NCBI GenBank assembly: GCA_024227975.1
Contig: JAAETV010000683.1
Location: forward strand, 1-64,000
Source: Actinomycetes bacterium
Lineage (GTDB): Bacteria; Actinomycetota; Acidimicrobiia; Acidimicrobiales; SZUA-35
Length of the DNA: 64,000 bases
Direction of reading: 5' to 3'
Below the pieces are notes generated by a model. It was not told where the DNA came from. It did not search any database and saw nothing but the letters and a program-made list of their open reading frames with translations. This document shows, piece by piece, positions 33,085 to 41,641 of this stretch. Numbering within the stretch: position 1 is the first letter of the stretch; each line of letters opens with the position of its first letter. A program made the position numbers and the translations under genes.

Positions 33085-33240
33085 ATGAGAACAACGAAGC
33101 CTCGGCAACAGCGAATCCCCCGACAGATCGCCTCCGTCGCCGACGTCACCAAGCAGTCGACAGCTGCAACCAATACCTCAGCCCAAGAGCTGGGCCGCAC
33201 GGCCACCGACCTGCACCAGCTCGTCGGCCAGTTGAATTGA
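33085..33240 (+). CDS. Stand-alone 51-residue peptide resembling an MCP C-terminal tail
   Basis: ATG at 33085 with GGAGAG upstream, 51 codons, TGA at 33238-33240, 42 bp before cheA. After a basic N-terminus (RTTKPRQQRIPRQ) it reads IASVADVTKQSTAATNTSAQ then ELGRTATDLHQLVGQLN, the pattern that ends many chemoreceptor signalling domains. The upstream in-frame sequence has no receptor similarity and a stop at 32981, so it is not simply a receptor with a missing start. It could be a real small coiled-coil protein or a receptor remnant that kept its frame. Too short to be sure. Confidence 0.5.
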   Translation: MRTTKPRQQRIPRQIASVADVTKQSTAATNTSAQELGRTATDLHQLVGQLN

Positions 33241-33282
33241 TTCTGCCCCCCCGAACCCGACCAATACCCTGAGGTAGCCACG

Positions 33283-35697
33283 ATGGATGAGATCATCGGA
33301 GAATTCCTAGTCGAGAGCTATGAAGGCCTCGACCAGATGGATCAGAACCTTGTGAGCCTGGAGGAGTCTCCAGATGATGTCGCCACCCTGAAGGAGGTCT
33401 TCCGGACCCTTCACACAATCAAGGGAACCTGTGGGTTCCTCGGCTTCGGGTACCTCGAACGGGTGGCCCACGCCGGAGAGAATCTCCTCAGTCTTCTGAG
33501 AGATGGCGAGCGATCAATGACACCAGAGATCGCAAACGCCCTACTGGCAACGGTCGACACCATCCGGGAGATCCTCGCCACCATCGATCAAACCGAAGAG
33601 GAAGGCGAGCCGAACATCGACGATGTCGTTGCCATGCTCGGCCGCCTCACCTCTGACGAACCGGAGGCCGAGGCAGGAGCTGCCACTGCGGCCGACCACG
33701 ACGCAGCACCGGCCGAAGCCGAGAGTGAAGTCGAAGCGACCAGCGGCGAAACTGATGATACGACAATCGCTGACGGCGAGGACTGCGAAGCCGGAGGCGA
33801 GACCGAGGAGCCGGCTCGAATCGGCGACCTACTGGTCGACGCGGGCAGCGCAGACCGCACCGACGTTGAAATCGCAGCCGTCGAGCAGCAGATGGGCGAT
33901 GACCGCAAGCTGGGCAAGATCCTGGTCGACGAAGGGCGAGCAACGCCCACTGAAGTCGAGACAGCCGTGACGACCCAGCGGGCCAGTGCCTCAGATTCAA
34001 CGATCAGGGTCGATGTTGCCCTCCTCGACCGGCTGATGAACCTCGTCGGTGAGCTCGTCCTGTCTCGGAACCAGATCATCCAGCTAGCCGGGGAACAGGA
34101 AGAGCACGGGTTCGGGCCACCAGCCCAACGGCTGAACCTGATCACCAGCGAGCTGCAAGAAGGGGTCATGAAGACCCGCATGCAGCCCATCAACAACGTC
34201 TGGGGCAAGCTTCCCCGAGTTGTGCGCGACCTGTCCCAGCAGATGGGCAAGAACGTGCGGATCGAGATGGTCGGCAAGGACACTGAGCTAGACCGAACGA
34301 TCATCGAAGCGATCAAAGATCCTCTGACCCACATCGTCCGCAACACAGTCGACCACGGCATCGAGGCACCAGAGGATCGCAAGGCCGCAGGCAAGGACCC
34401 CGAGGGTCTGCTCCTCCTTCGAGCTAGCCACGAGGGTGGTCAGGTCAACATCGAGATCTCCGACGATGGTCGTGGCATCTCGGCTGAACCCCTGCGAGCC
34501 AAGGCCGTCGAGCAGGGTTACCTCACAGCCGAGACAGCGGCCAAGATGAGCGACACCGAGATCGTACAGTTCATCTTCCGTCCCGGGATCTCCACCGCCG
34601 GCAAGGTCAGCAATGTCTCCGGACGCGGTGTCGGCATGGACGTGGTCAAGACCAACGTCGAACGAATCGGCGGCTCGGTCGACCTCAAGACCGAACTCGG
34701 TGTTGGCACTACCTTCAAGATCAAGATTCCCTTGACCTTGGCCATCATCCCGGCTCTGACGGTCACCTGCGCTGGCAACCGCTACGCCATTCCTCAGGTC
34801 AACCTATTGGAGCTGGTCCGACTCGAAGGCGATGACAGAGAGAACCGGATCGAAGACCTCCACGGTGCCCCCGTCTACCGACTCCGAGGCTCCTTGCTTC
34901 CCATTGTCGATCTACGGGCACAGCTCGGAGCGGAGCCGATCGAACGAGAGACCACAAACATCGTGGTCCTCAAGGCTGATGACCATCAATTCGGATTGAT
35001 CGTCGACAACATCGAAGACACCGAGGAGATCGTGGTGAAGCCATTGGGCCGCCAGGTCAAGGACCTCAGGCTGTTCTCCGGGGCGACAATCATGGGTGAC
35101 GGGCGCATCGCCCTCATCCTCGATCTGTTGGGTCTAGCCGGGAGCGCCAGCCTGCTCGAACCGGGTTCCCAAGGCCACGAAGCCCTGCGGGAACAATCCG
35201 AGCTCATGGCCGACACCCATGTGCTCGACGATCGGACCCTGCTCCTTCTCGGTCTTGGCGATCAGCAGCGAGTCGCCATTCCACTGGCTGCCGTCGAACG
35301 GCTGGAAGAGTTCACCTCTGAGGCGGTCGAGCAGTCTGAGGGCCGCTCGGTCGTCCAGTACCGCAACAAGATCATGCCCCTCATCGATCTGGGGCCGACG
35401 ATCGGCTATCAGGGCAGCGCCTTCGACGGAGCCGACCGGATCAGTGTCGTCGTCTGCTCATTCATGGGGCGAACCGTCGGCCTTGCCGTCCAGGACATCC
35501 TCGACATCGTGTCCCACGCCGAGGTCCTCGAAACGATCACCGATGACTCCGAGAGCGTTGTCATCCACGACCTGGTGACCGACGTGATCGACGCCGCAGC
35601 CGTTGTGGCCTCGGTCCTACCCATCGCCTACGAAGAACCCAGCTTCGATTCTGAGCCCATCCCCGATACCCGAAGCCAAGCTTCGATTGGAGTCTGA
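33283..35697 (+). CDS. cheA: Chemotaxis histidine kinase CheA with two CheW-like domains
   Basis: 804 residues. HPt (about 1-105) with phosphorylated His44 in RTLHTIKGTCGFLGF; acidic linker; about 180-236 a repeated motif (IGDLLVDAGSADRTDVEIAA and LGKILVDEGRATPTEVETAV) of the type found in GspE/PilB N-termini; dimerisation domain (240-305); ATPase with DPLTHIVRNTVDHGIE and DDGRGIS; CheW-like domain 1 (about 495-630) and a further CheW-like domain 2 (about 645-790; RVAIPLAAVERLEEF, VGLAVQDILDIVSHAEVLET). No P2 domain is obvious. First large gene of the plus-strand chemotaxis operon; cheW starts two bases after its stop. Confidence 0.95.
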   Translation: MDEIIGEFLVESYEGLDQMDQNLVSLEESPDDVATLKEVFRTLHTIKGTCGFLGFGYLERVAHAGENLLSLLRDGERSMTPEIANALLATVDTIREILATIDQTEEEGEPNIDDVVAMLGRLTSDEPEAEAGAATAADHDAAPAEAESEVEATSGETDDTTIADGEDCEAGGETEEPARIGDLLVDAGSADRTDVEIAAVEQQMGDDRKLGKILVDEGRATPTEVETAVTTQRASASDSTIRVDVALLDRLMNLVGELVLSRNQIIQLAGEQEEHGFGPPAQRLNLITSELQEGVMKTRMQPINNVWGKLPRVVRDLSQQMGKNVRIEMVGKDTELDRTIIEAIKDPLTHIVRNTVDHGIEAPEDRKAAGKDPEGLLLLRASHEGGQVNIEISDDGRGISAEPLRAKAVEQGYLTAETAAKMSDTEIVQFIFRPGISTAGKVSNVSGRGVGMDVVKTNVERIGGSVDLKTELGVGTTFKIKIPLTLAIIPALTVTCAGNRYAIPQVNLLELVRLEGDDRENRIEDLHGAPVYRLRGSLLPIVDLRAQLGAEPIERETTNIVVLKADDHQFGLIVDNIEDTEEIVVKPLGRQVKDLRLFSGATIMGDGRIALILDLLGLAGSASLLEPGSQGHEALREQSELMADTHVLDDRTLLLLGLGDQQRVAIPLAAVERLEEFTSEAVEQSEGRSVVQYRNKIMPLIDLGPTIGYQGSAFDGADRISVVVCSFMGRTVGLAVQDILDIVSHAEVLETITDDSESVVIHDLVTDVIDAAAVVASVLPIAYEEPSFDSEPIPDTRSQASIGV

Positions 35698-35699
35698 TC

Positions 35700-36164
35700 A
35701 TGGCCATTGCTTCATCCTTGGACCAACTCTGCACCTTCCGACTCGGCCCGTTGTACCTCGGGATCGATGTCCTCGACGTGAGGGAGGTGCTTCACCACGC
35801 CGACGTGACCTCGGTGCCCCACGCCGACAACGCCGTCGAGGGCCTGATCAACCTCCGCGGTCAGATCGCAACGACCATCGACTTGCGACGCAGACTCAAC
35901 ATCGAGAAACGGGACCCGGAAACGAAACCGATCCACGTGGTGATCCTCTCCGACGGCGAACCGGTGACCCTACTGGTCGACGCCATTGGCGATGTCATCG
36001 ATGTCGACCCCCAAACCTACGAAGAGCCCCCTTCGACCATGACTGGTGTGGCCAAGGACCTCATTCTCGGCGCCTACAAGCTCGATGATGAGCTCCTACT
36101 TGTCCTTGATGTGCAGGGAGTTGTCGATCTACAACCAATCTCAACCGAACAGGTGGACCAATGA
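35700..36164 (+). CDS. cheW: Chemotaxis coupling protein CheW
   Basis: CheW links receptors to CheA. 154 residues, standard CheW fold motifs (CTFRLGPLYLGIDVLDVREV, LINLRGQIATTIDLRRRL, ILGAYKLDDELLLVLDVQGV). Overlap with cheY is 4 bp. Confidence 0.95.
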   Translation: MAIASSLDQLCTFRLGPLYLGIDVLDVREVLHHADVTSVPHADNAVEGLINLRGQIATTIDLRRRLNIEKRDPETKPIHVVILSDGEPVTLLVDAIGDVIDVDPQTYEEPPSTMTGVAKDLILGAYKLDDELLLVLDVQGVVDLQPISTEQVDQ

Positions 36165-36586
36165 GCGAACAGCATCAACCCAAAGCCCAGCCTGTTTCCG
36201 CCAACATGCGCGCCGTCGTGATCGACGACTCACGGGCCGCACGGACCATGGTCGGCAACATGCTTGCTCAGCTCGGCTTCGAGATCTGCGCGGCCGAACA
36301 CGGCCAGGATGCCTTGGACAAGCTTCAAGACAGTGAACCGCCTGCTGCCGTGGTCGTCGACTGGAACATGCCAGTAATGGACGGGGTCGAGTTCGCCCGG
36401 GCCTTCCGCCAGATCGACGAGTTCAAGACCACACCCCTGCTGATGATCAGCTCTGAGGCCGACCCTCGGCGAGTGGCAACTGCCCTGATGGCCGGGATCG
36501 ATGAATACCTGTTCAAGCCAGTGGACTCCGAGATGATTCGGGAACGTCTGGAGATCATGGGTCTCCATCTCGAGCAAGCGTCATGA
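36161..36586 (+). CDS. cheY: Response regulator CheY (first copy)
   Basis: Single-domain receiver of 141 residues with an extra 15-residue N-terminus. Acidic pair Asp22-Asp23 (VVIDDSR), phosphoacceptor Asp67 in VVDWNMPVMDG, a Ser in the MISSE position and Lys in FKPVD. Sits between cheW and the second cheB, overlapping both by 4 bp. The DWNMP form is shared with cheY2, consistent with motor CheYs, but which copy binds FliM is unknown. Confidence 0.93.
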   Translation: MSEQHQPKAQPVSANMRAVVIDDSRAARTMVGNMLAQLGFEICAAEHGQDALDKLQDSEPPAAVVVDWNMPVMDGVEFARAFRQIDEFKTTPLLMISSEADPRRVATALMAGIDEYLFKPVDSEMIRERLEIMGLHLEQAS

Positions 36587-37680
36587 TCGATCGCCCGACC
36601 AGAGTTCTCATCGTTGATGACTCGGCCGTGGTGCGAGGAATGCTGTCAAAGATCATCACCGCCGAACACGGGATGGAATTGGCTGGCACGGCACCAAACG
36701 GTTTGGCTGGTGTCAAGAAGGCGGCCGCCCTCAACCCAGATGTCATCGTGCTCGATATCGAGATGCCGGTTATGAGTGGGTTGGACGCGTTGGTGGAACT
36801 CCGCCGAGCACACCCCAAGACTCCGATCATCATGTTCTCGACCTTGACCGCTCGAGGGGCAAGCGTGACCCTGGAGGCGTTGTCGAAGGGCGCCTCGGAC
36901 TATGCGACCAAGCCGACGAATGCCGGGAGCGCAGCCAGCGCAACCGAGCAGGTCCGATCCGACCTGCTCCACAAGATCAAGACATTCGCCCCTTCTCCAG
37001 CCAAGCCCGAGCTGAGGAAACCAGCCAACTTCAAGTTGGCGAAGCGTACCCGGCCGCCGATCAGGCGTCAGCCGCAGGCCCTCATCATGGGTGCCTCGAC
37101 CGGAGGCCCGAACGCGCTGGAGAAGACGCTCACTGCCATTGATACACCCCTGCCAGTTCCGATCCTGCTCGTCCAACACATGCCACCGACCTTCACCGGG
37201 GTCCTGGCCAACCGTCTCGATGAGCGTTGCACCTTTCCCGTTGTCGAAGCTGATCACGGAATGACGGTTGAGCCCGGTACCTGCTACCTGGCTCCTGGGG
37301 GCAAGCACATGCGGGTTGTCTCCACCAGCGGTGGGACGATCAAGACCGACCTATGGGAAGGACCAAAGGTGAAGTCATGTCGACCATCAGTCGATGTGCT
37401 CTTCGATTCGGCCCGTGAGGTCTACGGGAGCCAGCTGGTTGCCGCAGTACTCACGGGGATGGGGGACGATGGCCTCGACTCGAGCTTGAAACTGGCTGAG
37501 CTTGGCGTCGAGATCATCATTCAGGATGAGGCGACAAGCGTTGTTTGGGGCATGCCGGGGGCCATAGCCAAAGCCGGCATCGCCAGTCGTTGTCTCCCAT
37601 TGGAAGAAGTTCATCGTGGCCTTGTCGAAGCGGTCGCCCAATCCGCGGTTGGGGCCCTAGCCCGAGGGAGAAGCCGGTGA
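36583..37680 (+). CDS. cheB: Chemotaxis methylesterase CheB (second copy)
   Basis: 365 residues: receiver (about 6-125; VLIVDDSAVVRGML, DIEMPVMSG) and methylesterase with Ser in MGASTGGPNALE, His in LLVQHMPPTFTG and Asp in LTGMGDDGLDS. All catalytic residues are present. It overlaps cheY and cheR2 by 4 bp each. It is closer to typical CheBs than the copy at 29611-30699. Confidence 0.96.
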   Translation: MIDRPTRVLIVDDSAVVRGMLSKIITAEHGMELAGTAPNGLAGVKKAAALNPDVIVLDIEMPVMSGLDALVELRRAHPKTPIIMFSTLTARGASVTLEALSKGASDYATKPTNAGSAASATEQVRSDLLHKIKTFAPSPAKPELRKPANFKLAKRTRPPIRRQPQALIMGASTGGPNALEKTLTAIDTPLPVPILLVQHMPPTFTGVLANRLDERCTFPVVEADHGMTVEPGTCYLAPGGKHMRVVSTSGGTIKTDLWEGPKVKSCRPSVDVLFDSAREVYGSQLVAAVLTGMGDDGLDSSLKLAELGVEIIIQDEATSVVWGMPGAIAKAGIASRCLPLEEVHRGLVEAVAQSAVGALARGRSR

Positions 37681-38543
37681 GCATTGCCAGACCCGTGCCG
37701 TCAGCAAAGGCACCAGCGGAACTATCAACCGACGATCTCGCCTTCGTTGAGCAGCTCGTACGATCCCGTATCGCCGTTCAGCTCGAAGGCAAGGCGTATC
37801 TGATCGAGAGTCGTCTCTCTCCACTTGTTCGCCGTCACGGGCTACCCGGCATGGCCGAGCTGGTGGCACGACTCCGCAAACGCGACCTCACGATCGAGAA
37901 CGATGTGATCGAGGCGATGACCACCAACGAGACATCGTTCTTCAGAGATCAGCACCCATTCGTCGCCCTCTCCGATGCCATCATTCCTCGGATTCTGACA
38001 GCCAACCCGAGGGCGACACTCACCATCTGGAACGCGGCATCGTCGAGCGGTCAGGAATCATTGAGTGTTGCCATCATGCTCAACGAGAAGTTCCCTGAGC
38101 TGGCGACCCCAGCCCGAACGAAGATCCTCGCTACCGATGTGTCGCCGGAGATGGTGAGTCGCTGCAAGGAGGCCGTCTACAGCCGTTTCGAGGTCAACCG
38201 TGGACTCTCCGCGACCCTGGCCACCAAGTACTTCTCTCAGGCCGGGCGGAACTGGGCCGCCAACAAGAAGCTCACCGATCTCATCCAGGCTCAGCAGCTC
38301 AATCTGATTCAGCCCTGGTCTGGCCTGCCGAAATGCGACGTCGTTATGTTGCGAAACGTATTGATCTACTTCTCGGCCGAGGTCAAGCGCGACATCCTGA
38401 CCCGGATCAGGAAGGATGTGTTGACGCCGGGTGGCGTCCTGCTCCTCGGCTCGAGCGAGTCAACTACTGGCGTCGATCCAGGCTACGAGCCAAGACGAGC
38501 CAATGGATCAACGATCTTCATCTCCAAAGGAGGAGTCGCATGA
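37677..38543 (+). CDS. cheR: Chemotaxis methyltransferase CheR (second copy)
   Basis: 288 residues from GTG 37677, whose GTGA overlaps the cheB2 stop; longer frames upstream are antisense-like readings of cheB. Same motifs as the first copy: ENDVIEAMTTNETSFFRDQH, IWNAASSSGQESLSVAIMLN, ILATDVSPEMVSRCKEAVYS, KCDVVMLRNVLIYFSAEVK. Overlaps cheX by 4 bp. Two full CheR/CheB sets imply two receptor classes or two adaptation circuits. Confidence 0.95.
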   Translation: MSIARPVPSAKAPAELSTDDLAFVEQLVRSRIAVQLEGKAYLIESRLSPLVRRHGLPGMAELVARLRKRDLTIENDVIEAMTTNETSFFRDQHPFVALSDAIIPRILTANPRATLTIWNAASSSGQESLSVAIMLNEKFPELATPARTKILATDVSPEMVSRCKEAVYSRFEVNRGLSATLATKYFSQAGRNWAANKKLTDLIQAQQLNLIQPWSGLPKCDVVMLRNVLIYFSAEVKRDILTRIRKDVLTPGGVLLLGSSESTTGVDPGYEPRRANGSTIFISKGGVA

Positions 38544-39013
38544 GTGATATCGACACCGTCGGAACCCCCCCGGTTGACGAAGAAGAGGTGATCGATTCGA
38601 TCGAAGAGGTCCTCGACGCATTGGGCGCCACCATGCCAGACCTGCTGGGCCCGAGCCCCGATGGTCCCGACCAAGCGAAACTCGGCGTGACCACGTTCCG
38701 GGGAACGATCGCCATCATCGGCGACAATCCAGCGATCGTCACCATCGATACCGACGGTATGACGGCAGCCAAGCTGGCGGTTGGATGGTCGCTGTCTGGC
38801 CCTGAAGGACCGGCGCTCCCCGATGCAATCGACGCGGTCGGCGAGTTCGTCAACATCGTGGGTGGCGCGGTCAAGGCCGTATTCCACGCTGAGTCGAGTC
38901 TCGGCCTACCGACGGTCGAGCCTCTCGAGGCAACGACCCGGTCAAGCGATCCCGACATCCTCGTCATCGATCACCCAATCGGCCGCATCGACATCAAGAT
39001 CACCTATGGCTAG
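38540..39013 (+). CDS. cheX: CheX-type CheY-P phosphatase
   Basis: 157 residues with AAAGGAGGAG upstream of ATG 38540. The CheC/CheX/FliY signature D-x3-E-x2-N is present as DAVGEFVNIVGGAVK (about residues 95-110), followed by the expected Pro in LGLPTVEP, so it should dephosphorylate CheY-P. The first 40 residues are acidic (DEEEVIDSIEEVLD). It is translationally coupled to cheR2 and immediately precedes cheY2. Confidence 0.85.
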   Translation: MSDIDTVGTPPVDEEEVIDSIEEVLDALGATMPDLLGPSPDGPDQAKLGVTTFRGTIAIIGDNPAIVTIDTDGMTAAKLAVGWSLSGPEGPALPDAIDAVGEFVNIVGGAVKAVFHAESSLGLPTVEPLEATTRSSDPDILVIDHPIGRIDIKITYG

Positions 39014-39016
39014 CTA

Positions 39017-39044
39017 CTCAAGTGAGACCATCCCCCGCCGACTG
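39017..39044 (+). promoter_or_regulatory. Sigma-28-type promoter of cheY2
   Basis: CTCA (39017-39020), 16 bases, GCCGACTG (39037-39044), in the 83-bp gap before cheY2. It would make cheY2 and the following genes separately inducible. Start near 39051, leader about 46 nt with GGAAGG before the ATG. Confidence 0.55.
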
Positions 39045-39096
39045 AGGACGAGAAGTCCACTCTCACCAAACCGCGGTACTAATAGGAAGGCCCCAA

Positions 39097-39459
39097 ATGA
39101 AGATCCTCGTCGTTGACGACAGTCCCGTGATGCGCAAGCTCATCACGCGATCAATCCGACAAGCTGGCTACGGCGATGCGAATGTCGTCGAAGCTGAAGA
39201 TGGCGCCCACGCCCTCGAAGTGGCTTCGAGCGAGCAGCCGGATCTGATCTTGGCCGACTGGAACATGCCGAATCTGACCGGTATCGAGATGCTCTGCGCA
39301 CTACGCGACAAGGGCGACGCTGTGCGGGTCGGGTTCGTCACCTCTGAGTCGAGCAAGGAGACGAAGCTGAGCGCCCAACAAGCCGGGGCCTCGTTCTTCC
39401 TGTCGAAGCCGATCGACACGAACTTGCTCGAAGCAGCGCTGGCATCGGTGGTCGGCTGA
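39097..39459 (+). CDS. cheY: Response regulator CheY (second copy)
   Basis: 120-residue receiver of standard CheY length: acidic pair in KILVVDDSPVMRK, phosphoacceptor Asp54 in LADWNMPNLTG, Thr/Ser in FVTSES, Lys in LSKPIDTN. Flanked on both sides by CheX-family genes. More typical in length than the first copy; probably the main motor-binding CheY, by inference. Confidence 0.94.
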   Translation: MKILVVDDSPVMRKLITRSIRQAGYGDANVVEAEDGAHALEVASSEQPDLILADWNMPNLTGIEMLCALRDKGDAVRVGFVTSESSKETKLSAQQAGASFFLSKPIDTNLLEAALASVVG

Positions 39460-39461
39460 TC

Positions 39462-39929
39462 ATGTCGACCGTTTCCATTCCAGAAGCAGCCATTGCCAGC
39501 ATCTTGACCAACCTGTTCGGCCGCAATGTCGACGCCGCGATGGCCCAGGCTGTGAAGCCCCACGACGCAACCGTTCGAGGCCTCGTTACCAACGAGAACC
39601 AGCTCGTGGCTGTGATCGCCAGCGATCTCGAGTTCGCACACCGATCGGGAGCGGCTCTGGCCATGATCCCGGCCGGCAGCGTCGAGAACAAGGGTGCCAG
39701 CCCCGACGCCGACCTTCTCGACTTCTACCGCGAGGTGGCCAATGTGCTTTCCCGCCTGGTCGACGAGGCAACCCCGATGCGGGTGAGGCTCGATCCAGCC
39801 ATCGAGCACGCTCCCGAGTCCCTCAACACCATCGTGACCGAGGGATCTCTCATCTCCGCGTGCGAGACCACGATCTCCGGGTATGGAACAGGCAACATCG
39901 GTGTCTGGTACCGGAACCCAACCGAGTAG
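39462..39929 (+). CDS. CheC/CheX-like protein
   Basis: 155 residues starting two bases after cheY2. It is unlike CheX overall, but DFYREVANVLSRLVDEATP (about 87-105) has the D-x3-E-x2-N phosphatase signature with a helix as in CheX/CheC. The N-terminal helix (IASILTNLFGRNVDAAMAQA) and beta strands fit that fold. A second phosphatase, or a deamidase/phosphatase-like adaptor, is a reasonable guess; no family name is certain. Confidence 0.6.
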   Translation: MSTVSIPEAAIASILTNLFGRNVDAAMAQAVKPHDATVRGLVTNENQLVAVIASDLEFAHRSGAALAMIPAGSVENKGASPDADLLDFYREVANVLSRLVDEATPMRVRLDPAIEHAPESLNTIVTEGSLISACETTISGYGTGNIGVWYRNPTE

Positions 39930-40007
39930 TCCGTTGGCACCGGCCCTGAGTCCGATCACCATCCTCGGGCCCTGCCACCACCAGCTGAACCGCCGACGAG
40001 GAGCATC

Positions 40008-41522
40008 GTGACCGATACCGGCTCTACGCCAACCAATGCCACAGAACGCCTTGACCAGATCGTGGCTGGCTATTCCGATTTGCCGACTCTGGCTCCGGTA
40101 GCCGTCGAAGTGATCCGCCTGGCCGATGACGAGAATGCATCCATGGCTGATCTGGCTGCCGCCATCAGCGTCGACCCAGGATTGGCCGCCCGCCTCATGC
40201 GGCTGGCCAACTCAGCCATGTATGGACAGACCAAAGAGGTCACCAACCTCGATCGGGCGACTGCCCTGCTTGGCCTGCGAACGGTCAAGCTCTTGTCGCT
40301 TGGCTTCACCCTGGTCGCCAACCTGAACCAGGGTGCGATCGACACCTCGATAATCTGGAGGCGTAGCCTCGCCACCAGCGTGTTGGCCCGACGACTGGCT
40401 TCCGAAATCGACAGGCGACTGAGTGATGACGCTTTCATTGCCGGCCTGTTGTCCAATATCGGGAAGCTGGCCCTGGCCGATGACGAGGCCTATACCGCTA
40501 CCGTCGTCGAACATGGCCCGTGGCTGCCACCGACTCAGGAGCGAGTCGCCCTCGGGTTCACCAGTGATGAGGTATCGGCCAAGATTCTGGTGTCATGGGG
40601 TCTGCCGGAGATAATGGGCCAGGTCGTCGCCGACCGGGAGGTACCTCCCGAGGAGGGGCGGACCGCCCAGCTGGCGGCTGTCCTCCATGTGGCCGATGCC
40701 GCCGCCATGTTGTTGTTGACTGAGCAGGACGAGGACAAGGCCACGGCTCTCGATGCCCTCCGAATCGGAGGGGCTCGCCACCTCGGGCTTACCCTTACCC
40801 AACTCGAAGAGATCATCAGCGATGTCAGCCCTGAGCTCAATGACATCGCCGCCATGTTCGATCTCGACGCCATCGCCGGCCCGCCCATCGCCGACATCGT
40901 CATGTCGGCCCAGGCCCACATGGCCAAGTTGAGCCTGGACGTGGTCTCGGCTCTGTCTCATGAGCAACAACGAAACGAAGCGCTGGCATCGGACAATATC
41001 CGACTGGCAGCCGAGGCGTCGACCGATCCCCTGACCGGGCTCCCCAATCGGCGCACATTCAGTGCCTACATGGCCAACCAGATCGAAGGTCGGCTGCGAA
41101 AGCCTCGCAGCTCGGCCATCGGTGTGATCATGATGGACCTTGACCACTTCAAGTCGATCAACGACAATTTCGGCCACGGAACGGGCGATGAAGTACTGAA
41201 GGAGATCGGCGACCGGATCCAGGGGACCACCCGCCGTGGTGAGCTCACGGCTCGGGTCGGCGGCGAGGAGTTCGCCGTCATCCTTCCCGATGTCTCCGGC
41301 GTCGAGCTCGGCCTGGCCGCCGAACGATTCCGCTCACTTATCGGCGATACACCGGTAGAGACGGCCATCGGACCGCTCTCAGTCACCGTGAGCATCGGTG
41401 CCACCTACACCAATGATCCACGACCAGGAGCGGAGAACACCCTCCTGTCCACGGCCGATGCAGCTCTCTATGAATCGAAGAATGCGGGTCGCAACCGGGT
41501 CACGACACGTTCCATGGAATAG
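40008..41522 (+). CDS. HDOD-GGDEF diguanylate cyclase
   Basis: 504 residues. HDOD domain (about 20-220: LPTLAPVAVEVIRLADDENA, ISVDPGLAARLMRLANSAMY, DDAFIAGLLSNIGKLALADD), then a helical linker (about 290-335) and a GGDEF domain (about 340-500) with DPLTGLPNRR, MMDLDHFKSINDNFGH and the active-site RVGGEEFAVILPD. The GGEEF motif is catalytically competent in other cyclases; no clear RxxD inhibitory site is seen. End of the cheA-led operon, 78 bp after the CheX-like gene; links chemotaxis to c-di-GMP. A PilZ or EAL effector is not in the window. Confidence 0.92.
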   Translation: MTDTGSTPTNATERLDQIVAGYSDLPTLAPVAVEVIRLADDENASMADLAAAISVDPGLAARLMRLANSAMYGQTKEVTNLDRATALLGLRTVKLLSLGFTLVANLNQGAIDTSIIWRRSLATSVLARRLASEIDRRLSDDAFIAGLLSNIGKLALADDEAYTATVVEHGPWLPPTQERVALGFTSDEVSAKILVSWGLPEIMGQVVADREVPPEEGRTAQLAAVLHVADAAAMLLLTEQDEDKATALDALRIGGARHLGLTLTQLEEIISDVSPELNDIAAMFDLDAIAGPPIADIVMSAQAHMAKLSLDVVSALSHEQQRNEALASDNIRLAAEASTDPLTGLPNRRTFSAYMANQIEGRLRKPRSSAIGVIMMDLDHFKSINDNFGHGTGDEVLKEIGDRIQGTTRRGELTARVGGEEFAVILPDVSGVELGLAAERFRSLIGDTPVETAIGPLSVTVSIGATYTNDPRPGAENTLLSTADAALYESKNAGRNRVTTRSME

Positions 41523-41641
41523 GTCGGCGGCCGCTCGAGGCGGGCTGTTGGGCCTATATCGACCTCGAGAGCTCATGACCCAGGCCAATTCGTCGATTCT
41601 GATAAGTAGCCGTTGACGGTATGCCCTCCGAGGTAGGGAAG

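Noticed and set aside
37545..37676. N-terminal extension of the second CheR
   Set aside because: It is a frameshifted reading of cheB; the GTGA overlap gives a proper start.
40008..40030. Separate sigma-28 promoter for the HDOD-GGDEF gene
   Set aside because: GCCGACGA before the start lacks CTCA or TAAA at the right distance; read-through from cheY2 is simpler.
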